From Brachyhypopomus gauderio (lineage: Eukaryota; Chordata; Actinopteri; Gymnotiformes; Hypopomidae): 64,000 nt of DNA. Under the pieces are notes generated by a model that did no database searches, was not told where the DNA came from, and saw nothing but the letters and a program-made list of their open reading frames with translations. Shown here in pieces: positions 30,194-51,214 of this stretch; the stretch's first letter is position 1, and each line of letters begins with the position of its first letter. Location of the stretch: the NCBI RefSeq assembly GCF_052324685.1, contig NC_135218.1:24927601-24991600 (forward strand), written 5' to 3'. The position numbers and the translations under genes were made by a program.

Positions 30194-31425
30194 CGAGGCG
30201 GACTACGACCCAGACACCTACAAGATCCCGTTCGTGGTGGTGTCTCTGAAGGCTTTGGCTGCTCATGTGCACAGTTTGCTGCAGTCCCATGAGGGGACCG
30301 TCCCCTTGCTGAGGTAACGCCAGCCTTGGAGTGCACCAGTAGCGAACCGTGACCGTTAAACCTGGGCCGGTACAAGAAAATTTTCTTTTTCCTCTCCTAA
30401 TAAACTCCAATAAAGAAAAAACCGAGACAACAGTATAGCTTTAGAAACGCAATAAACAATAACATTTGTACTAGATAACAAAATAAGTTTCCAAACAAAA
30501 TAAGGTTCACAGCTCCGGTTCGCGGAAGCAGAATATGTAAATGAGGACGTCAAAGGAATGAATCTAAACTAGCTAGCAGCGGTAAGCTAACGACAGCTAG
30601 CGTCGCCACAGCAGGTGGAAATTATCATACAGTTAAGCCCGCCCACTAAGAGGGAAGATATGATTGGTCAATTTTACTGTCATTTGACACTGGTATTGCA
30701 CTGAATTATAACTGCCAGGCCCTCTGTAAACGAACAACGGGCATCACAGTCCTGATAGGGGGAGACAGGCTCACAGGCTTCCACTTAACCCCTCACCTTC
30801 CAACACAGATTGAATACATGGTTGAATAATTTATTTGCTTATATTTTTGTAATTGTTTAGATGTCGATTGTAAAACTGTAAGTAGATAAAATATAATTGG
30901 ATAATTATATATATATATAATGTTAAGAATATTTTAGGCCCTCTGAGAGGGCATAGAGGGCCCTGACGGTTCCCCACTGGAGTGCACAGCCGCGGGCGCC
31001 TGGTGTGTGTGGCGGGCGCCTGGTGTGTGTGGCGGGCGCCTGGTGTGAGGAGTCCTGCAGTGTTGCTGTGACGCACACTCTGCCCCGTAAAGCAGCTTAA
31101 ATCGTGGAGATCGTTCAGCATTAGCAGTTCACCTGTTTACCTGGCCAACACTTCATTTGGCCCAACAAACCACTCAGGAAGAGCGTGTGCTGCGTATTGC
31201 TGTAGGAATGGTGCCCACTTCTCCAATACTTGTCTGTGCACTCAGTTTCCCAGAATGCTATGCGGCAGAGTTCAGTCCGTTGACTGTAGCGGAGGAGGGG
31301 GCGCTGGAGGGGAGCGTTCCCTTGGAACATCTGATCACCTGCATACCTGGCATCACCATAGTAACCGCACAGAACGGCTTCAAGGTCATCAAATGGATCC
31401 ACAACAAGCCTCCGCCTCCCAATGC

Positions 31426-31488
<63 letters not shown>

Positions 31489-31957
31489 GTGCAGAGCTAC
31501 ATTTCTCTTCTTTTCCACAACGTCCATCTAAAGTTTATTCCATTGTGAGTGGGTACCCTAACAGAAGTCTGGGAGCCCTTTGAAGGCCTCGGCCTCTTCA
31601 AAACGCTCCTGCTGCTGAAAGAATGGCCAAACGAGAGGTTTCCCCCACCCTCTCGTCCCTGCAATGCATGATGGGCTTTTGCTCCCAGATTGCAGGGCTC
31701 AGGCTGGTGTGGGTGGAGCGCATGGTGATTCTGAAGGGCGAATCAAAAACGGCCCGTTGGCAGAAAGCCCGCCTGCCTCTCTCTACCCTCAATCTGCCAC
31801 CTTCAATTAGTGTACGAGTCAAAAGCCCGGTACTGAGAGTTGTGTAGAATAACCTGCAGTGTGCATCAGTCAGACTGGACTGCTCTAGAACCTTTTGAGA
31901 GGTTTCCTGGAGTGTGTGGGCCGTGTTGTGCGGCTTTGTGAGATGTGTTTGTATTTA

Positions 31958-31993
<36 letters not shown>

Positions 31994-34900
31994 CGCAGAG
32001 CTGTGGCTTCAGCGCTGCAAGAGTCCGGTGGGAAACCCCCAGTTGGTGCAGTTCAGCCGTGAGATCGTGGACCTGATGAAGAGTCAGCCCTCCTGCCTCA
32101 TGCCCGTCACCAAGTTCATCCCTGCCTACCACCACCACTTCGCCAAGCAGTGCCGCGTCTCCGACTACGGCTACTCCAAGCTCCTGGAGCTGCTGGAGGC
32201 CGTGCCACACGTACTGCAGGTTGGAGTTTTAGTAATACTGGGTTTGGAAATGTAGGTCGTCCAGTTCTGTGTTCTTGGCGTCTTCGTGGAAACAGGAAAG
32301 TGCTGGTCTGGTCCAAGAAGACGCAGTGTTGCACTGAGAGGGAACAGCATAAGGAGAAGCTCCTGTTGGAGGACAGTTGTTCTATCCACACCCAACGTGT
32401 GTGTGTGTGTGTGTGTGTATGTGTGTGTGTGTGTGTGTCCACTGCAGATCCTGGGTCTGGGCTCTAAACGGTTGCTGACCCTCACACACAGGGCGCAGGT
32501 GAAGCGCTTCACGCAGGATCTGCTCAAACTGCTCAAGTTCCAGGCCAGCAAACAGGTTGTCATCAAGGACTTCATGCAGGCCTACCACTGGTCAGTTTCG
32601 CCCGGTCCCCACGCTCCGTTTGTGCTGCTACTGCCTTTGGGTTCGGCTTGCCTAGAATTGACATTTATTTCCAGTTCTATGCAAACCTCTTTCTAAGCGG
32701 CCTCCTGAGAATTGGCATCAGGAGGGCACCAGCTCTCGGGGTTTCCCAGGAGAAAACTATGGAAGCGTAACCAAGAGATCAAGACTCATTAGTATACTTC
32801 ATGTTATATATGTGGTAAGCATGCATGTGTCTCTCCACGGTCACAGGTGCTTCTCCAGAAACTGGCAGGTGGTTGATTACGGCATGTGTGACCTTATGGA
32901 TCTGCTGACTGAGATTCCCGACACGACCATCACCATCACGCAGCAGGATTCGGACACGCTCATATCTGTGCCCAAAAGAGGTGCCGCTTCCTCACGTGCC
33001 TTCACAGAGACGCTGCTCCTTGACGCGGCTTTGTTAAACGAATCCGAACTGACGTTTGGCAGCGAAAAAACAAACGTCAAACATTTTTTATTTTTTTATT
33101 TTTTGCGAAAAGCAGATCAGAAGTTCTGTAAATTGCTGCTGATTCATAGTAACTAAACTCTTTAGTTTTGTTTGCACGTAGATTCTAATGCTGATAAGAG
33201 AAAATCGTGTCCAAGATTTCTTGAGCAACAGATGGCTCCGTTTTGTAGAAACAGAACATTTTCTCCTCTGAAAGCACGCCCGGTGACAGTGCGTGTGTGT
33301 GTGTTTGGGGCCCGGCAGATCGCACGGCGGAGGAGGTGGAGCACACCTGGCAGTTCGGGAAGGAGGTGGTGGACCTGCTACGTCACCAGCCCCACTTCCG
33401 CATGCCCTTCTGCAAGTTCATCCCCACCTACCACCACCACTTTGGCCGCCAGTGCAAACTGGCCTACTACGGCTTCTCCAAGCTGGTGGAGCTCTTCGAA
33501 GCCATCCCAGATGTGCTCCAGGTGGGTTCCACCACTCCAGGCTTGTTTTGGTGTTTGGTAGGTGAGCGTTCTCTAACGCCTCCTCCCGCGTGCAGGTGCT
33601 GGAATGTGGGGAGGAGAAGGTGCTGTCTCTGACGGAGGTGGAGCGGGTCAAAGCTCTGGCCGCCCAGCTGGTGAAGCTCCTGCGTGCTCAGAAGGACTGC
33701 AGCCTCCCCGTCAGCCAGCTGCTCACCGAGTACAGCAAGACGTTCGGCTACGGCCTCCGCCTGCAGGACTACGACGCCGACACGCTGCCCGCCCTGCTCA
33801 CCAAGCTGTGTCACGTCGTCAAGGTGCTCGCCGGCGTCCTCCGACTTCCTTCAGCGCTCCCTAAACGAGGACGGTGCACCCGAGGCTCATCGCGTCTCCT
33901 CTGGCTTCTCCTTCTCCCCTCTCAGGTGGTGGGTGGAGTCGAGGAGAAGGAGGTGCAGCTAATCAACAGGAAGTCTCTGCGTGCGTTGACCTCCCAGCTG
34001 CTGGCTGTGATGATGTCGCTGCCTAATGAGCAGAACTGGCTTGGGGTGGAGAGACTGCGCAGGCAGTACGAGACGATGTACGACGCGCCGCTCAACCCTT
34101 GCGAGTACGGCTTCGTCTCGCTCAGCGAGCTGCTGAAGAGTCTGCCTTATCTGGTGGAGGTACGCGCGTCTGGGAACCTGCTGGACTCCCTGATATTTCT
34201 GCTCAAGCAGAATAGTAACACTAAAATGTGAAGCGTTGTGTAGCAAACACAATGGTTTCTTGAATAACAAGAAAACTGTTTAAAAGTCTAGTTTTTTTTT
34301 CTTCCTCCTCCAGCTGTTTGACGGTGAGGACGGCTACGGCAAGCCAGAGGAGCGCGTGAGGTTAACGCGTCTGTACCAGTTTGCCAGAGAAGTTCGCGGC
34401 CTCCTGCACACCTACCACTACAACCAGATCTTCCTGAGCGAGTTCTGGGGCGCCTTCAGCAAGTTCACGGGCCGCGAGTTCCAGTCGCGTGACTACGGCT
34501 ACGCCACTCTGGACGAGCTCCTGGCCGCCGTGCCACAGGTCCGTCCCACACGCGCTCAGTACATGCACCATCAGCTCCTCCTCTTCAGAGATCATCATCT
34601 GAAGGGCAGATCCTTGTGCGGAGTTTGATTAGACTTCCTGGATTACTTCTACTGTACTTTCTCATTCAACTCTGTGAGGCTTTGATTTTGAGATCAGACA
34701 GATCAAGTATAAAGATGGTAACAAGCTACTGTTCTCTTCACTGACTTGTTTTACCCTGCAACCTTGATTTGTCTTGCCTGCTCGGCGTAGACTGTTATAC
34801 ACTTCACTTCCATCAGTGTGTGTTCTTTCCAACAGGTCGTGTGGATCAAAGGCCACGGCCACAAGAAGATCATAGTGCTGCGGAATGATATGAAAGGTGA

Positions 34901-35918
34901 GGGCACCACACCCAGCCTCCATCAGGGAGGACCAGGGAGCAAACGTCTGCACCGAGTGCCACTGGCTCTCAACACACTTACCCTGTCTTGAAAAAGTTAA
35001 CATGCTACTGTGATGGCTATAGACAGACTGCTGGGGTGTGTTTACCTACATTACAAAGTGTGTGTGTGTGTGTGTGTGTGTGTGTAGCGCGTAGCAGCCC
35101 TGCTAGCACAGAGAGCCCTCAGCCTGAGGAGGCCCCAGGAAGCCACAGCCCTGCAAGCACTCAAGAATCCAGCACATGCAGCCCAGGTAAACACACACAC
35201 ACACACACACCTTATCAGTCTCCATGCCCTTCTGATGGCATGTGTGCATCCACTGGTCTCACTCTGGTAGTATAGACCAGTGTTGTAGGAGGGGGGTTGA
35301 GAAAGCAACAAATGAAGGAATAATTCTGCCGAACCAGGACAGATATTGGCATTCACCCCTCCCTGTTCTTCATCAGTGTTCATTTGGATGGATAAACTCC
35401 CATTTCCTGTCTTTCCAGCCTCAGGTGTGGGTTCAGGGGAGGCGGAGCTGCTGTACCTAAACTCCGCCTCTCCGGTGGACCTGCTGTGTGGGCCCGTTCC
35501 GTCCTGCCTGCCCTCCCCTCAGCTCCACCCTGACCCGGTTCTGCTGCAGCACCGAGACCTCATTCGCTTTGAGGAGCAGTCGCGCATCCAGCCCACAGGG
35601 GGCGCTAATGAGCATCACGTGGTCCACAACCGCCAGACCCGAGCAGCTCGGCTGCCTGCAGACTGTGACGCGGAACATCTCAAAGCTTCAGACGCTGAGG
35701 ACCAAACTGCAGATACATCCGTCGTCACCGTTTCGAGCATTCAAGGTGATGCCGTGCCTCAAACTGCAGACACTGAATCGTGTAGTACATCGGCCTCGGT
35801 GGTAACCAAACCACCCAACGTCAAGCCCTCTGCTACAGACAGCCCCAGCAGGAGAACCTTCCGGAACAAAGTCAAGCTAGCAGCTAACTTCTCCTTCTCC
35901 CCTGCCCCGCCGGTCTAA
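23158..35918 (+). CDS. marf1: Meiosis regulator and mRNA stability factor 1 (MARF1), 25 coding exons
   Basis: In mammals an RNase-like regulator needed for oocyte meiosis and retrotransposon silencing. Exons: 23158-23307, 23566-24345, 24957-25119, 25202-25416, 25507-25624, 25868-26040, 26515-26985, 27743-27891, 28412-28552, 28642-28828, 29120-29298, 29392-29472, 29627-29863, 30194-30313, 31246-31427, 31999-32219, 32448-32590, 32847-32980, 33319-33521, 33596-33823, 33926-34159, 34314-34538, 34836-34896, 35088-35186, 35419-35918: 1797 codons plus stop (human about 1742). NYN domain from about residue 377 (GVFWDIENC, with conserved aspartates); RRM1 about 535-615; RRM2 about 820-905; six clear LOTUS/OST-HTH repeats between about 1115 and 1580, with one or two weaker ones before. 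Ser-Ala-His-His repeats (24226-24264) lie in the Cys/His-rich N-terminal region. The 28412 acceptor and 26985 donor are the least certain borders. (TG)n tracts abut several acceptors. Confidence 0.95.
28358..28405. repeat. (GT)n/(GC)n tract at a marf1 acceptor
   Basis: About 20 GT units, then GCGCGCGC, leading into GTGCGTAAG and the proposed exon start at 28412. Confidence 0.9.
30109..30193. repeat. (GT)n microsatellite abutting a marf1 acceptor
   Basis: An almost pure run of about 40 GT units, followed directly by TAG and the exon starting at 30194. Confidence 0.95.
30850..31060. repeat. (TA)n run and three-copy 20-bp repeat in marf1 intron
   Basis: (TA)n at about 30907-30920. Then three copies of GCGGGCGCCTGGTGTGTGTG between about 30990 and 31046, in the intron between exons 30194-30313 and 31246-31427. 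Nothing coding is seen in the rest of that intron. Confidence 0.7.
31428..31488. repeat. (GT)n microsatellite fused to a marf1 donor
   Basis: The exon ends ...GCAG at 31427 and the intron begins directly with about 30 GT units, so the donor itself is GTGTGT. Confidence 0.93.
31961..31998. repeat. (GT)n microsatellite at a marf1 acceptor
   Basis: About 15 GT units, followed by GACGCAG and the exon starting at 31999. Similar tracts precede the exons at 32448 (32396-32438) and 35088 (35057-35087). Confidence 0.92.
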
Positions 35919-38900
35919 AATCTTGTTCTTCCGTCAAGTTGAGATCGTGTTTTTCCTTGCTTCCAGCTTTTTACAATGAGCCAACATGTTTAATCCGTGT
36001 CGTAACAAAGACACAGGACCCTTCACGACTGTGGCCAAAGAGGACCGGGATTAGTAACAGTCGACGGTCTCCCAGAGCGTCTCTGTGCTATGCCTTCTCC
36101 TTTGCCAGAGGCTCTGAACCTCAGTCCCGGGGGAACCCTCAACCATGATCAGTTTCCGAGTTTTACTCCCAGAACACATTACCAAGCCTATCATGAATCG
36201 TGGCAGTTGTGTTAAGGCAAGGACATCTTTGAAACTGCCATGGGTCCCCCAGGGCTGGAGTGAAGGACCCCTGGCTCACGCCATACACGGTTTGGTGCTG
36301 CTTTTTCAATGTGCTGGTTTAGCTCTGTGTTCACGTCTTTGTAGCCTTTTGTTTTACGAGTCCCTGTTTTGCCTGTTATTCTAATGTTTGTTACATCTGG
36401 AGTCCTAGAGATCTGTGTTGTGCTGCAAACACCTTTTTCTTTCATTCTACCTGCACCTCTAAACAATTGAATCGATATTTGAAACACCTGAGTTAGCTGT
36501 AGCTGAGGGATAAGCTTTTGGGTATCGAAGTTTCACCCAAAATATTCTTTCTCTCCATTTGGGAAGGAGGGGGCGCTTGAGACTCGTTGGATGGTTGTTT
36601 ATTTTTTTGGAGGGGGGGTGGGTTTAAAACAAATTTGCAATAATGTGAAGATAGACATCCTCTAGTTAGCTTTTCCTGAACACGTTATCATGGCTATTAC
36701 AAAAGACAGATTTTACAGTCATTTACCCATCATGGAGTGGATTCACAACATCATAATAGTGATCTGACAGGGACGTTCACTAGACCCATGGTAAGTTTGT
36801 GGATTTTTAACCCAGTGATTTACCTTCCTTTGTGTTTATAAGGCATTGGTAATTATTTCTGTACTCTAGTATACTTTAGAGTTTGAGGTCTGAACCTGTT
36901 TTTCCCCTAAAACTAATTGGTTTCAAATGCCTTACTGCATTTATCTTTAATAGTTTAAGTTTGGACTTAACCAAATAGGATTGGAGTTTAGTTAAATATC
37001 CTAATGACGAAGGTGGTGTCACACTGTCTCGAGCAAGACGTATCGTGAGATATTAAGTGGACGTTGGCTCGAACTAGGTTTTCCAGCTCCCTATGGCTAA
37101 TGGCACAGGACACGCATGTAGGATAAGAGGTCCTTAGCAGGGTCACCAGGTCCGTCGCAGGGTTGATGCTCATGTTTCCGGGGTTAACGTCGGCAAAAAA
37201 GGTCTGGTTGGCCTGTGCGAAACCCTTGAACTGGTCTGGGCAGTAAAACGGAGGTGAAACCTTGTTCACTGCTACAGGCCGAGCAGAAGCTCTGTCAGAG
37301 TGGCACTTCAGAAGTTTTAGCAAAGTAGCCTGCAGTTTTAGTTGGATGTTTTTTTTGGTATGAAATTTCATATGCACGTGGTGCATAGATGATTTCAATG
37401 TTAAGAGGATGTGGCTGACTTGGTAAGATGTGAAGTTTTAGGAATTTATTTGGAGCGTTTCGACTGCAGATCGTGCTAACGAGAGCTTAGGCTCTGCTTA
37501 GCTGCTCTGCAGACGTCGTCAAGGTTGTTTTCTGTAACCTTGATCGGTTTTGTTGGCGTCCGTCAGGAAGTCACCGTGTATTCTCGTCCGACACGTGTGT
37601 GGAGCTCCCGGACGAGATTATTGATTCGGTTTTAAATCTCCTTGGAGTCGGACAGGTTGGGAACAGCACTGGGTGGGTGGGTGGGGGCACTGAGCCCCCC
37701 TGATTGGGCTTTGAGCCTGGCTTTTACAATGGCTTGTATCAGCCGTGGCATCATGGGAGATATCCGGAGCATTCCTGGAGCTCCCGCCGCCCTCTGCACA
37801 CAGCATTGACACACATTAGAGTTCTTTGCGCCCAAGGCCGCCTTGTTTAGTGCTTGCTTTTGGAAATGGGCTAAGAAGCCGGGACTTTTCCTGCATGGTG
37901 TTGGTGCTGTCTGGGTTAACCCAGCAAAGGACCTAGAATTAACTGACGACGAGCTACCACGGGGTCTAGGTTAGGGTGACGCGGACCGCAGAAGCATAAG
38001 ATGGATTGACCTTTTTTTTCCCCTCCTCTTCTGAAAGCGATTCATTTTGAAATTATAAAGAAGGGACTCGAACCTGTTGGTTACCAAAATTGGCTGCCTT
38101 TGTATTTATTTGGCTTTTGTGAGTTGTTAAGGCTCTGCTGTAGGTTTGATGCAGTCTAATCCAGTCTTATTTATATCCTGATTGTAAGTTTTCAGCTCAC
38201 TTGTTCATCTACCAACTCGCCACCACAGGGTGGCTGCATTACATCCCAAAGGATTTGCTTTCATCCTTTATCGGACCGTGATTTGAAGGATCCTGTAGGA
38301 ATTTTTAGAGCACTTTTTTTATTTATTATTTTTTTTTTTACACATTATCAATGGCCTGATATTTCTTTCTTGGACGCAATCATTGCCTGAGCCACTGTGG
38401 CCTTAACAAGCCCTAAATCTTCAGTTCAGTTTTGAGCAGAAATATGCCCTCAGTTACAACTACCACACAGGGGCGGAGGGGTAGTAGGGGCAGTAAACAG
38501 CTTTTTGTTTATCTTGAGGAATACCCTAACCTTGTTTACTTATGCACATTTGCATAGTTTTCATTGCTCATTAGGCTGGTCGTTTAATTAAAAAATAGTG
38601 GGGACTTTGTGGTTGATGTTCAGAAGATATTCAGTGTTGCAGTCATGACGGTGGTTTAATGAGGATGTGGCGTGTTTAGGCTCACGTCTGTGTTCTCATG
38701 GACCACCTGTGTGTGTTGACATACTGTCTCTGTGCAAGAAGTGCAGTTAAAACGAAAGTACTTTTGTTGTTCGTGTCGAGCATTCGCCATGCTGAATTTA
38801 GTTCCATCTTATTTCTTCCCCTCCCCCCAAATTAAGTTGGATGCCTAGCAGACGATTGTGTTGATTTGTTAAATGACTGTAAAATGAGATGTTTCACAGG

Positions 38901-39275
38901 CCCTGGACCCTGTGCAGTTGTTGCCACGGCATCTGCGAAATGTTCTTGGATTAACCTGCCACCGTCTTCGTGGTCACTTGCTTGCTTCTCGTGCTAAATG
39001 AGTGTGTATGCTGTTATTGTTTCATTGCTTCTCCCTGTGCTGGCCTGGTGTCCGTTTCTCTGTGGGGAAGTCACTGAAAAGTTATCGATAGTTTGTGGAG
39101 TTACTAAGCAGTTTCAGTTAATAAATTTCATGAGCATTAGGCCTGACTCCTTATTTCTGAAATGTGAATGGTTTGACAACCTCTAGTATCTTTCATTTAT
39201 TAAGTTAACATTTTTATAGGCACTGCTTCAAACCATGGTCAATTGTGTGAAATAAATTCTGCAATCATATTTTAG
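35919..39275 (+). other. Probable long 3' UTR of marf1
   Basis: About 3.3 kb of noncoding sequence after the marf1 stop. A good AATAAA hexamer at about 39251-39256 is the likely end. No supported gene lies inside; a 136-codon antisense ORF at 36988-37398 has no recognisable domain. The end point is an inference. Confidence 0.4.
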
Positions 39276-39319
39276 GTCTAAAATGTTTAATGTCTTAAGT
39301 GCTACAAAATACACAAGCA

Positions 39320-40767
39320 GCAAGACCCAGAAAGAAGCTTTTATTGAAACGTGTATGTACAGATAATTTTTTTAGCACTTCTGTGTTCATTCACACTGCG
39401 GGACCTTGCCATGGGACTGCCATTCTCAGGAATGTTCATCGTAATTTCACTGTTCCTGAAGTTTGCGATATTTACCTTTCCAAAACAAAAAAAAGCTCAC
39501 AAACACTGAACAGTGAGTAAGATATACTCTGGGCAACAACATAAAAACTGTTAGCGGTTGAATCCTGTATTTACAGATTAAGTTGTTGAACTGGACTGAA
39601 ATAATTTCGGCAACAGAATATTGCACAAAAGAAACCATAAAGAAACCTTTTTTCCATAAAGAAACCGGTAGCATGCTTCCTTTACAAGTAAACGCAGACC
39701 TGACGTTATCAGAACGTGAGTTGACCCAAGATTTGTGAAGCGTTACTGCACTTTCAACAAACGGACGATTCCAAAGGCTGCAGGGTCGTAAGTCTGCTTA
39801 CTGCTGGAAGCTACTTCAGGTTTTACCTTCAGCAAGCACTTCATGACCCTTGACTACACTATGTTTTGTGGACAAAGACCCAACTACCTATCTTACAAAC
39901 AAAAAAGGTGCAGTTGAATCATAGATTTGAACTTAAAGGGCTTCAGTAGATACGTGTGTGTGTGTGTCCCTGCTGTGCCCTCGTTATTAACTGGTGCAAC
40001 AGCGGTCATGGATCTAGGGTTCTTGGAGCCAGTGAGTTGTGCTTGTAGAAATCTTAAACACTGATCACTACTGATTTATTTCAGATGTTCATAGAAAGTT
40101 CTTGACTGAAGTCTGGTGTCCGCAACTATTCTGGTTTCGAGAATTTCCTACTGGATCTTTTTGCCTCTTTAGTTTAGGTCCATGCATAAATCCCAGAAAC
40201 TGACTGTACATGCTTTGTCTCAAAGTTTGAATTTGAACCACCATTCTCTATGTAAGGACATGGTCTGATTTAGGGTTAGATAAAGTGAACTGAGATCTGC
40301 CAAGGAAGTTTCACCACTTGGAAAAAAAATGGTTTTTTTTTTCCTGTTCCTTCTAATCAGTGCTTAATGACTTCATTGTCTTCCAACTTTCATAAATAAA
40401 GTATCTCAAAACTCGTCCATACTCCACCGGAATTCTAGATTTGTCTTGTCAATCAGGTTCCAGGACATACACAACAGCTTCTGGAATTAAAGTAGAAAAT
40501 TCTAGAATGTGTCCTTTGGCCTGACTGGGACATTTCGTTTCGAGATTCGGTCGGCAATTCAAATATTAATTTTCCTCCAGCAATAAATATAGGTGGATGG
40601 GGGTGGCGTTAGCACTTCTGAAACGTGCAAATTAAAGGTGGCACCACATCTGCTATGTTAAGGGGAAAAAAAAAAAACCATGTCCGCACCAACCTGATTA
40701 ACCCCAAATAGGAGAATGTTTTCCTGAAACAGACTGACCATAGCCTTAAGAGAAATGGAGAAGATTT
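39320..40767 (-). other. Probable 3' UTR of bmerb1
   Basis: Noncoding sequence following the bmerb1 stop on the minus strand. A minus-strand AATAAA lies at about 39345-39340. If correct, the bmerb1 and marf1 transcripts end tail-to-tail within about 50-100 bp of each other. Confidence 0.4.
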
Positions 40768-48947
<8,180 letters not shown>

Positions 48948-49522
48948 AGCCGCTGCTGGTTTTCGTAGCTGTCTGCACTTAGGATATAATCAACGTCGGA
49001 TTAAAGAGTGGTGTATTTTTCAATAAGCTGTTGTTCTGCTTAAGCTGAGTCGGTTCCACCGAAGCTCCTCCGATCTTCGACCGTGATGCTGTACATCCTC
49101 TTCTCCAGTGATGTGGACCGAAGACCTTCTGACGTCTGCAACACTACTGTACGCTTGTACGGGATGCAGCGCACATGCGCAGAAAGGCCGCCACGTATCG
49201 GAAAGGCAACATAACACATTTTTACCAGCTTCACTGCAAACAGTTGTCCTGTAGATTTATGTATGGACGTAATCAATGTACACATAGCGATGGCACAGTG
49301 CTTTAGCTTTTCCAGTTCTCCATTGGCAACTCTACATACAATATTTAATTGTAAAATATACCACAGTTATTGTAAACACATAAGCTATCCTGTAGTCCTG
49401 CGTATTCCTGCTGGGCTGCTTACAGTATATTCTTAGTTTGTCTTCTACCTCATATTCATGTACAGAGAGGTGCTAATTTATCAGAGAACGATGTAAGAAA
49501 GTAAATAGACCTCTAAATAATA

Positions 49523-49770
49523 TTTTTTCATTTGTATAGCACCTTTCATACATATGTGCAACTCAAAGTGCTTTACAGAATAAATAAATAAAAAAACATT
49601 AAAAGGAAGCAAAGATAAGACAAATAGAAAATATTAAAATAAATTAAAGATTAAAAGGAAACAACATAATAAAATAATGTAATAAAGTGACAAATTATAA
49701 AATAATAGAAAAATAATATAATAAAGTAAATAAGATGGCAAAACTATTAAAATAATAGAACAGACAAAGT
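49523..49770. repeat. AT-rich dispersed repeat fragment
   Basis: Starts with TTTGTATAGCACCTTTCATA and CAAAGTGCTTTACAG, resembling the repeat inserted at about 11030. Then an A-rich stretch with many AATAAA-like units. Copy identity elsewhere is unknown. Confidence 0.5.
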
Positions 49771-51214
49771 AGATCTTGAAACACGAGCAGTCAGCTGTTA
49801 AACTAAAAGCGAGAGACAGTGTCCCTTTAAATAATCAATACAGACTTACTGTAACATGCACTTTTCACATAGGCCACAAAATGCTTTATATGCATACATG
49901 TGATGTAGACCTATACACCTACACATCACCAGTAGACATATGACTATGATTATGATTGTGATTATGATTTATAAGTATACTTACCTGTGACCAGTCTGCA
50001 TCCAACTGACTAAAAGAGTAAGTTTAAATTTCAGGCTTTTACTTACCTGGGCAGGTGTAACCTCTGCAGAAGAGGAGGGACGAACTTAAACTGTATAAAA
50101 GTGATTGTATATGCATGTGCACATGTAGAGTGGAAATTATGTAAAAGGGAACAATGTCATAACATGAAAAGATGTGACCAAAGCTGTTTATTCAATCATA
50201 TGTTGACAGCAGAACAGACTTAATTTAGACACGAAACATGAGGAAATGGCAATAACACGACAACACTACACAAACATGGCATGGAATAATTCACACAGTA
50301 CAACTACATAAACTGATGAAGGGGGACTTAAACCAAGTAACGCACATAATCAAGTACACAATCAATCTACACATGCATAGACATCACATTAACAGAGAAC
50401 GATACCGGATAGTGGTGTGTCGGTCGCGAACGAACCGGTTCAAAGAGCCGGCTCTTTTAAGTGAACGACGAGAGCTGGTTACCCTCTACATTCAGCAGCA
50501 AAATTAATTTTTCCAATACTCACTTTATTGGAAGTGCGTTTTTAACAGTAACAATGTATTGAAGCAGGTTCGGTAACCGAGGCATAAACTGCTTAATCCA
50601 AAAATCCCGAGGAGGGAAACTTTATTGATAACGCAACCCTGGCGCGGAAGCCCCGCCCCCCAGTGTCACTTAAAGGGCCAGACACCTTGAGTGGCCAAGT
50701 GTCCGTTAAGCCCCCCGCACACAGCGAGCAACTAGCTGAGCAAACGGTCACGCGTGCCCGTTTGCTCAGCTAGTTGCTCGCCGTGTGCGGACGCTTGAGA
50801 CAGAATTCTCTGCCTCTTGTGCCTGTGAGACATTTATCTAACGTGTTTGATATTTTATGGCACGCGTGCCCGAAATCTCACCGTGTGCGCTCGGCTGAGC
50901 AATTTGTCTCAGCAACTTCTCGTCACCAGCCAATTGGAAGCTCGCTTGGCGTCACATGACACTTCGGCGTTTACGCCGTTAACGGCCATGTGACCTGGCT
51001 GGTGGGGACGGGAGAAGAAGTCTATCTGTGAGCATGTGTGCTGTGCTGAAGACGCTTCCTTCCACTCGCTGAACTGAACTGCTGCTGCAGCACATCTGGT
51101 GTGACAAAGGAATAGAGAGGTCGGGTGTGTGCGAGGTGGTGGCTCATTTCAGGGCATTGTTTTTAATCGCTCAGGTTTTCAAAAGATCATTTCAAACCGA
51201 CCTCAGTAAAATGA

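Noticed and set aside
36988-37398. 136-codon minus-strand ORF in the marf1 3' UTR
   Set aside because: No recognisable domain, no splice-site or promoter support; likely chance.
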